Origin: Tilletia caries
Taxonomy: Eukaryota > Basidiomycota > Exobasidiomycetes > Tilletiales > Tilletiaceae
Reading direction: 5' to 3'
Assembly: GCA_032718865.1 (NCBI GenBank)
Contig: JALUTQ010000035.1
Span: forward strand, 248,001-312,000
Length of the DNA: 64,000 nt
The translations under genes were made by a program, and so were the position numbers. The notes under the pieces are model-generated. The model saw nothing but the letters and a program-made list of their open reading frames with translations, was not told where the DNA came from and did no database searches. The number at the start of each line of letters is the position of its first letter. The stretch's first letter is position 1. Below are positions 57,234-64,000 of the stretch, piece by piece.

Positions 57234-60200
57234 ATGAATTCCTCTCACAGCTCGGAGAGTGTGACTTCGAACCAGGCGGTACGACAGCAAAAGCTACGAG
57301 ACGTTATCAAATTTATTACGAGCAAGCGTTTGTCATTCCAAGAATTCGTCGTCGGCGCTCTGCAGTCTGAAGACTCGGAGGTGAAGCTCTGCACAACAAA
57401 GTACCTCAGGACACATGCAGGAGACGGACCATCGTCGTATGGACCTGCTGTCCTGCTCTCTGCTCTCAGCGATGCCGTCGATGCTCGTGCCAATCCCAAT
57501 CAAAAAGAATCTTTCGCCAAAGTCATGGCGCACCGATCGAAGGGTCTATACATTCGCGAGGCCACACACGCAACCGCAGACCCTTGGTTCCGTGTGTCGG
57601 CCTCGGTAGATCTGAGCGACAATCACGAGGGTTCCCGGTTCTCCGGGCGACTCGATGAGGTCCATTCCCGACTCAACTCGTCAATGCCGTTCACGACTGC
57701 GCTTCTCTCAGAACTAGCGGGCGAGGACTGCCGGTCTCGATACGAGAGGCTACTACGCGAGACCGGGGATGATGAGCATGGGGAGGAAGGGGACCATCAA
57801 GAGTCAGAGGGTGGGGGAAGCGATCAGCGGGTTGAAGACATGGGCGGGTCCGATGAAAACGAAGGTGCCTCGCTCAACAAAAGAGAACTGGTGAGTATTT
57901 TTCCCTGCTATCCCTCTCCCAAGGCCCAAGTGTCTGATCATTTACCTTCGCTGTGACTGGTGCCTGCCCCCTCCACCCTCATTGGGTGAGCAGTGTGTCG
58001 TCACAGCACTGTCCGCTCTTCTCCAAGCTCGAAACAAATTGGTCAATCGCTTCCAGATGATGATGGGAGTCTCTTTCGGGCTACTTCGTGTCCCGCATCA
58101 AGCCTGCCACATTCTCAACTCGTGTGGCTTCTCCGTGTCCACGCGCACGGCATCAAGGATCATGGAGACGTTGTCGAAGACCGCGATCCCACGTGCCCGC
58201 AAGCTCATTAAAGACTCGGGAAATCGGTGTGTCTTCTTGTTCGACAACATCAACATCTACATTCGGCATGCCGTCCAGAGCATTCTGTCATCCAATACTG
58301 CTGTCAATTTCACGTCGCGGACCCTGTTTGCGCTGCCGTCCGAATGTGATGAGTATACGGCTGCCGAGCTAGTCAAGATCAACCGTCTCGATCGGAAAGA
58401 ACTGGGCATCAACATGCTCCATGACGACGGCTCCCTGCTGCGCACATCGGCAGTAATTCATACCGCGACGGCCCTGCTCCCTTTTCTCACTCTGGACCAG
58501 GCTCGATCAAATGCGCTCAAAGATGCTCTGCGTCGTCGGATTCAGAAGGCTACGGTCGACAAGCTCGAACCGACCAAAACCACAGCCATTCCGCTGAAGC
58601 TCTCCAATGTCAACGAAGGGACTGTCGAGGGTACGAGAAGCGTTGTCGAGGCTACGATGGCGGAGCTGGGACTCAACCAGAATGAAGACGATGCTTTGCT
58701 GATCGCTGGCGACTTACTGACGGTTATGAATCTGAATGCAGCCCGCCACGCAGGGATGTGGGAGACGGAGACATCTGAGCAGCTCAATCACGTATACGCG
58801 GTCGCGGGTCCTTGGCATCTCCTTCTAAACTGGCTATACCTGATGTTTCATACGTACGGAAACCGTGGACACGCCAACGCTCTCGATCGCGTACGGCAGG
58901 CGCTGGGCCGCGGAAAGACTGAGCTGGACATGAAGAAGCCACAGTTCAACGAAGGATGGCGGCTCTTGCGGCACACATGGTCGGGGAGGGTGTTGGCTAT
59001 GCTCCGGTGAGATTGTCGTGGCCCAAACACGTAACACGTTGGATGACATTGGACGCACGCTCTGACCACTGTTCAATATTTGAGGACCCGTGCAGCCAGG
59101 AACTTCAGAAGGAGGGTGTCACGACGGAAACCTGGAATCCATCAACCAAGGACTTCTTTGCCATCATGGAACGAATTTACAAGCTGGCGATGCGGAAAGG
59201 GCAACAACGGTGCTGTTCCTTCGAGATTGTGTGCTGGGATGGGAGTACGATCGAGCCCTGAGAGCAGGTGATGTCGGAAGGATGGCAAACGTTGAGAAGA
59301 TTCTGGTTCTTGCTTTCTTCGGTGCCGGGCAGACAAAGTACGGCGGACTCCTTCTCGACCGCATTCTCGAGGATCAGAAGGCACCGAACCTTGCTAGAAC
59401 GCTTCGGGCAGCACAACTTGTCAACATTTCAGGACGGCCCAACTCGTGGCAGGGCGCGGATCACTTCCAGGAGCAGCTCAACCGCAGATTGAAGGTTTGT
59501 TCGCACTCCACAGCCCGGCGTATCTCCTGGTACGAGATCGAAGCTGACGATTGACTCTTTCCAATTCCCGCAGATGTATGACTACAGTCACGCTACGGAT
59601 CAGGCCATCGTACGTTTTGAGGATCGAGTCTCTGCCTTTTTGGGCATTGGGGAGGAGATACTCAACGAGATCAAGGAGTCATTTGGCTCTTCAACGACGG
59701 CGCGACGGCAACGGGACCGTATTGAGAGAGCAGATGTAAGGCTGATAGCAACAGATTCAGAAGCATTGAAGCTGGAGGCCGCCGACCCGAAACGTTCGAA
59801 CAATTTGCCAGAAACCAAGCAGACAAAGAATCGGCACAAAGCAATGGCGCAGGCCGAGGCGGTGTGGGATTCCATCAAGGGCGGCGCCTGGTCATTGGTC
59901 AAAAGCGGTGCAATCAAAGACAATCTCGCCCAAGGATACTTGAACCTCCTCAACGGCGGACTCGACCGACACCGAAACAAGATACGCGACGTATTGAGCC
60001 GGGATGTGGACGTCGTCAGCCTTGTCCAGGAGCAGACGGGTACGATCACCGCAAGAGAAGACGAGGGCGAAGGGCCCGAACCAGAACTCGGAGACAAACA
60101 GATTCGTGACGCGGAGCTGGCGCTGGGGGAGCAAGGTGGATCCAGGGCTCGTGGGATTCGTGAGGATAGTGACGGGGAATCTGATCAAGATGAGATGTGA
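57234..60200 (+). CDS. DUF6589 protein, possible transposase-like
   Basis: Exons 57234-57890, 57991-59006, about 59096-59494, and 59574-60200 would encode roughly 900 residues. The central block matches the DUF6589 family: FGLLRVPHQACHILNSCGFS, RCVFLFDNINIYIRHA, LSNVNEGTVEGTRSVVEATM, ALLIAGDLLTVMNLNAARH and WHLLLNWLYLMFH, followed by FGAGQTKYGGLLLDRILED and DHFQEQLNRRLK. Conserved acidic residues in FDNIN, GDLLTV and D-x(n)-E-x-LN are spaced as in RNase-H-fold nucleases, which is my inference, not established. Exon 3 as modelled needs a one-base shift near 59195 (after LAMRKG, before ATTVLFLRDCVLGWEYDRAL); an alternative acceptor at AAAG (59191-59194) avoids it but drops 32 residues. The start is uncertain. 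It converges on the helicase gene. Confidence 0.72.
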
Positions 60201-60219
60201 CGGTGGTCCATTGCAAGGT

Positions 60220-62637
60220 TCACAGAACAGGGCCACGGTATGTACGATCTTTAAGGTACACTCCAGTGAAGTTCACATGACTCATGATTCCAGCATGCTT
60301 TCGCAGACATTCCCGGGCCCAGGTGCGGAGCGTGGAGAGGAGGGAAGGACGGAGCGAGGGATGAAGCTGTGAGTTTGCAGAACCCAATATCGAGCTAAGG
60401 AAGAGATCGCTGATAGCTTCTGCTCCTCCTCCCCGAGCCTCAGCAACAATACGCGTGCTCTGAGCGAGTAGGCGGGTAGCGACCTCGTCCTGGAGGACGC
60501 AGAGCGAGGTCAGGAACGACGGAACGAGGCTGCCGACGTGAGGCCCACATCGCCACTGCGCCAGAGCTCTTCCAAGATGCTCTTGGACAGGAATCACGTC
60601 GGTATGCGCTCTTGGGACGGGATGCGTGGCCGTGCTGGTGGCGGGCTCGCTACGCGTGATTGGCGCCTCGTCGAGGGTCGAAGGAAGAGGGGTTGAAGGG
60701 AGAGGGAGGTCGAAGCGAGAATAGACCTCGTCGCCCGCACATACCGTGCAGCAGGGTAGGGAACTTGCACAGGGCTTTGCTGCGGTTGCTCCACCACCTT
60801 CGTATACAGGCGGAATCGGTTTTCCACTTGTTCCTTTTCATTATCCATCTACAAGCCATCTGTCACCTGTGTGAATGTGGGAAACATGGCCGGAATTCTC
60901 CCGACGTCAAGTCCTGTGCTCTCCACCAGCACCTTCCTAACACACTCCACACCCGCTGTAATCCGCCGAAGCCCAGGGTCCAGTGCTTCTCTTCTCGCCG
61001 CCTCTTGTATTTGCGTCTTGGTTCGTTTGTTGGTTTCGACGGCAGGCTGCGGCGGAGTGCTCCAAGGTTGCGCGAACATGATGGCGACTCCAGTACCTTT
61101 TGGATTTCGAATTACACGTCCCCAATGCTGGGCCAAATCCAAAGCCGTTCCCGGTATCTGAAATTGAACCACCATGTCAACGTCAGGGAAATCGATTCCC
61201 ATCCCGCCTGCCTCCGTCGCCACCATGACCCTCAGATGACCTCCCGGCTGGAAATCGCGACTGAGCGTCTGCATTTTTAACGAGGTCGACGTCAGGGCGG
61301 TAAAAGGCCGGACAATGTTTGCGTGACCATGCCGAGCGAAATGAGTCTGCAGAACAAAGGCCGCTGCATAAGCTCCTGCTCGTGTGTTCATATAGATGAT
61401 GGTCTTGGGAACGGAAGTTGCGGCTGTGGGCGTGGTTGGAAGCCGAAACAGGTCCTGAAGATCAAGGTACGATGAGATTGAGTGGCGCATGGTCCGGACG
61501 CCATATGAGACGTTAGGCCTGTCGACACCTGCATCAATAGCTGCAAGGTGCTTGTGGCCGAAACCGAGCAGAGGCAGAACAGTCTCGATCGTCGAAGACG
61601 GAAGGGTGGCAGACAAAGCGAGAAGGGGCAAGTGTCCCCCAATCCGCTCGCGAATGGTTTGGATTTTGCTAAAGGCCGGGCGAAAGGCAGTTTCAGAGCC
61701 CTTCGAGACCTTGATGCCCCACGTCTCAACCGTGTGCACCTCGTCGCCAACCAGGGCGCAGACGCGATTTCTGAACCTTTCCTCGCGCAACACAGTCTGA
61801 GCGGCCGGATTGAGCAGGATGGATTCCGGTGACGCGAAGACGATGTTGGGTGTCTTGAAAATGAGATTTTCACGGATGTGTTCGCGTCGCAAGCGCTGTA
61901 TTCTGATAATAACAATAAGAGAACGATGAGGTTTGCATATGCATGCAGCATGAGCTCAATATCGCTCAACACCGCAAGAACGTTCTAGCTACTCACTCAG
62001 AGCCGGAAGGGGACGAGACCAAAGATGAATTCACCCGCTCGTTCATCATCTGATGCATAGAAACCGCTTTGATTTCCGTATCCTTGAATCGCGCCACCTG
62101 TGAACGACAGATATGAGGATTTTCAACGTCAATGATGAGAATGTAGACGAAATAAGGTATGTTCGGAATGAGAATACGTACATGCGCCGCTTCCAAGGAC
62201 AGTAAAGGGCAGACCACGACAATTGTCCGCTCTGGCATCGCCAACGCCATCAACTCGATCGGCAGTGTCTTCCCAGACCCAGTGGAAGCCCCAAGGATGA
62301 CGTCCCACCCATGAAGGCACATCAGTGCGACAGTCATTTGCCATGATTTTGGTGCAAAGGTAGGATCTTTGCGATGTTTCTGCAGGAGAAGGGTGAGGGT
62401 TTCGATTTGCTGGGGAAGGGGCGCAGCACTGTTAAAGCTAGGTGACGGTTGCGGGCGTGGACAGGCCACAGAACCGGACGGCAGACCGTCATCTATCGCA
62501 GCTGCGTCAGAAACCCCGGAAAGGCGAGCGCTACGCCTCCGTTTGGATGGTGCTGGAGAATCCGTATCTGTAGACTCGTCCAAGTCAGAAAACAGGCGGC
62601 GGCGGTCTTGAGCGTTGCTCAAATCCTGCAAAGGCAT
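60220..62637 (-). CDS. RecQ-like ATP-dependent DNA helicase
   Basis: Four minus-strand exons (62637-62182, 62097-61997, 61902-60867, 60774-60220) join in phase to give 715 residues. Walker A is intact (GASTGSGKTLPIEL) after FAPKSWQMTVALMCLHGWDV. Motif II reads GDEVHTVETWG, where typical RecQ has DEAH. Motif III is LALSATLPS. Motif V/VI reads MVATEAGGMGIDFPDVDMVV, ALDLAQHWGRVIRN. A short cysteine cluster (PCASSLPCCTVC) follows the helicase core, as in fungal RecQ relatives, and the C-terminal ~170 residues are unassigned. RecQ enzymes unwind DNA 3' to 5'. Basidiomycetes often carry many divergent copies, some subtelomeric. Its stop codon lies about 20 bp from that of the DUF6589 gene. Confidence 0.85.
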
Positions 62638-64000
62638 TCTGAATTCTGGCTGCGGAAAAAAAATCAGGTTTCAAGAAGAGGGAAGAGGATGCGGTTCTGC
62701 CCTCCTATCATTCACATCGAGAGTCGAAGCGCGATGCGCGTAGACCCAACAGCACGCGCTTTTTTTTGTGTCCGGCCAGGTGTCGATTTCATGACCCGAT
62801 CTCAGAATCGGGCTCACAGACTCCACTTCACAGGGCCTTCCAGCGTTGAGGGGTGTCTGGCACCGGACCATACAACGCAACAAAGTTCACTGAAGGCCTA
62901 TAACTCTGAGTAGCGATAGTTTGCCTGCAGTCAAAGCCGCTGCAGGTTAGTTGAGGTGGATATGTGCCCTCGGTGCTGAGCAGCACGTCCTGGAAAATGG
63001 GCAAAATCGAGGTTTGCGTCGGCGGTTCCCACTGTGAAACCCCAAGTTTGTCACGAGACGGCGCCCACAGGGCGCCGTTTTCGAGACTATCACATCCCAA
63101 TTTCACACACTTCGATGCTTCCACAATTTGCGAAGACTCACAACGATCACAGGCGCCGGCTTGGAACGATATCAAGAGATGGTTATGGCGAGATGTTCAG
63201 TCTCGTTTATCCGCATGAGCTTCTTCTCGATCATGTGACATGTCTAAGTGTCCATGTGAGCCCGGGGAATAGCGCGGCCATGGTCCGCAAACAGGGTTCG
63301 AAGCAGCAGAATGTCTCAACGTGAGTTGACATCTGATACGGACGTCTTTCCAAACACTCAGAAGGAGAACATGCTTCTATGCTCATACAAGTGCTCCTTC
63401 CTGTCTGATAGGCCGGCTCGAACGATGAACCAGTCCGACTCCGACGTGCGCGCATAAAGTTCAGTAACATATACGTGACGCTGAAACTTAAGATGCACCT
63501 AAACGATTCGACTTCGTGAGTTGACACCTCCTGCTCCGCGAGGCTTACAGGTAGGTACGCTGCACTGATGTTGTCAGGTTGTGCACAGGGCACGAACGTA
63601 CTGTCGACGTCCGAGCTGCTTAACGGACGCTTCACTCTGCACTCCCTCTTACAATTTGCTGCCCTGATTCCCTACACCCTGTCCAGCACATTCCCACAAA
63701 TCGTCCTGTCTACAGCCCATGTTGGAGCAGGAGCCTGCATCGACGCCGCAGCATCACCCGCATACCGACCATGCTACGTCACGCCCTCATTAGAGCCAAG
63801 GACGAGCGACCGCCACATTGTTCTTCTGACGCAACACGAGTGGCCCATACGTACACTGAGGCGCAACGTCGACTACCAGAAACCAGACATGCGAGAGAAA
63901 GGATGATAGCAGGTGGCATGTATGTGTAGACTGCAGGCTGACATGCGATCCCCATTCCCCGATGAAGCTACCACCGAACGTGGAACGTTATTTCTATCCA
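62638..64000. other. Right-edge intergenic stretch
   Basis: No supported gene; the frame at 63568-63906 has no motif. A perfect 8-bp GC hairpin (CGGCGCCC-ACA-GGGCGCCG) lies at 63059-63077. The helicase promoter should lie in the left part. No telomeric repeat array is present. Confidence 0.45.

Noticed and set aside
57234..62637. Starship-type element with a DUF3435 captain
   Set aside because: No tyrosine-recombinase-like motif is visible; the protein matches DUF6589, and basidiomycete context does not fit.
63568..63906. Terminal 112-codon frame as a gene
   Set aside because: No signal peptide of good quality, no motif and no splice context; base composition is not distinctive.

Overview
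The window is nuclear DNA from a filamentous or dimorphic fungus, almost certainly a basidiomycete. Genes are GC-rich and broken by many short GT-AG introns (about 50-100 nt), and several housekeeping proteins carry long low-complexity insertions of the kind common in Ustilaginomycotina and relatives. The exact genus cannot be read from the sequence. Exon models were built by hand from splice sites, reading-phase continuity and family motifs; all of them still need transcript support. || Layout. 1-9 kb: a PH-domain coiled-coil protein, convergent with the splicing factor PRP18, then a PEX30-type peroxisomal/ER membrane peroxin. 9-18 kb: a single-pass membrane protein, the meiotic kleisin REC8 (16 exons) and an mpaB-like oxygenase. 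17.8-20.7 kb: no gene I can name, but a run of intron-like signals. 20.7-25.2 kb: a one-TM disordered protein and NAR1. 25.2-28.2 kb: a possible tiny membrane protein between two inverted copies of a 57-bp element, then IMP3. 28.3-33.3 kb: two adjacent M24B aminopeptidases (XPNPEP1-like and ICP55-like). 33.7-37.8 kb: RPB3 and an NCS2 purine permease. || 37.8-46.6 kb is an accessory island of different texture. It holds small secreted proteins, a decayed flavin-oxidase gene, a decayed aspartic-protease gene, a degenerate copy of one secreted-protein gene, a tRNA-like pol III promoter, a 0.73-kb foldback element, a cluster of GGGTAAA motifs and a small inverted-repeat element with three 67-bp tandem units. 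|| 46.6-54.5 kb returns to core genes: SSL2/XPB, divergent from a very long cyclin C (SSN8), and a multi-pass membrane protein. 55.1-55.9 kb holds a second member of the secreted family seen at 42.5 kb. 57.2-62.6 kb holds a DUF6589 protein and a RecQ-like helicase, convergent with stop codons about 20 bp apart. This pair is the best candidate in the window for an under-described system, possibly a transposase-like protein plus helicase acting as one mobile unit. || How the genes work together. Core genes are paired divergently (ICP55/RPB3, SSL2/SSN8, PEX30/membrane protein) or convergently (PH protein/PRP18, IMP3/aminopeptidase P), so promoters are compact and shared. RPB3, SSN8 and SSL2 all serve RNA polymerase II transcription, but nothing in the sequence shows co-regulation.
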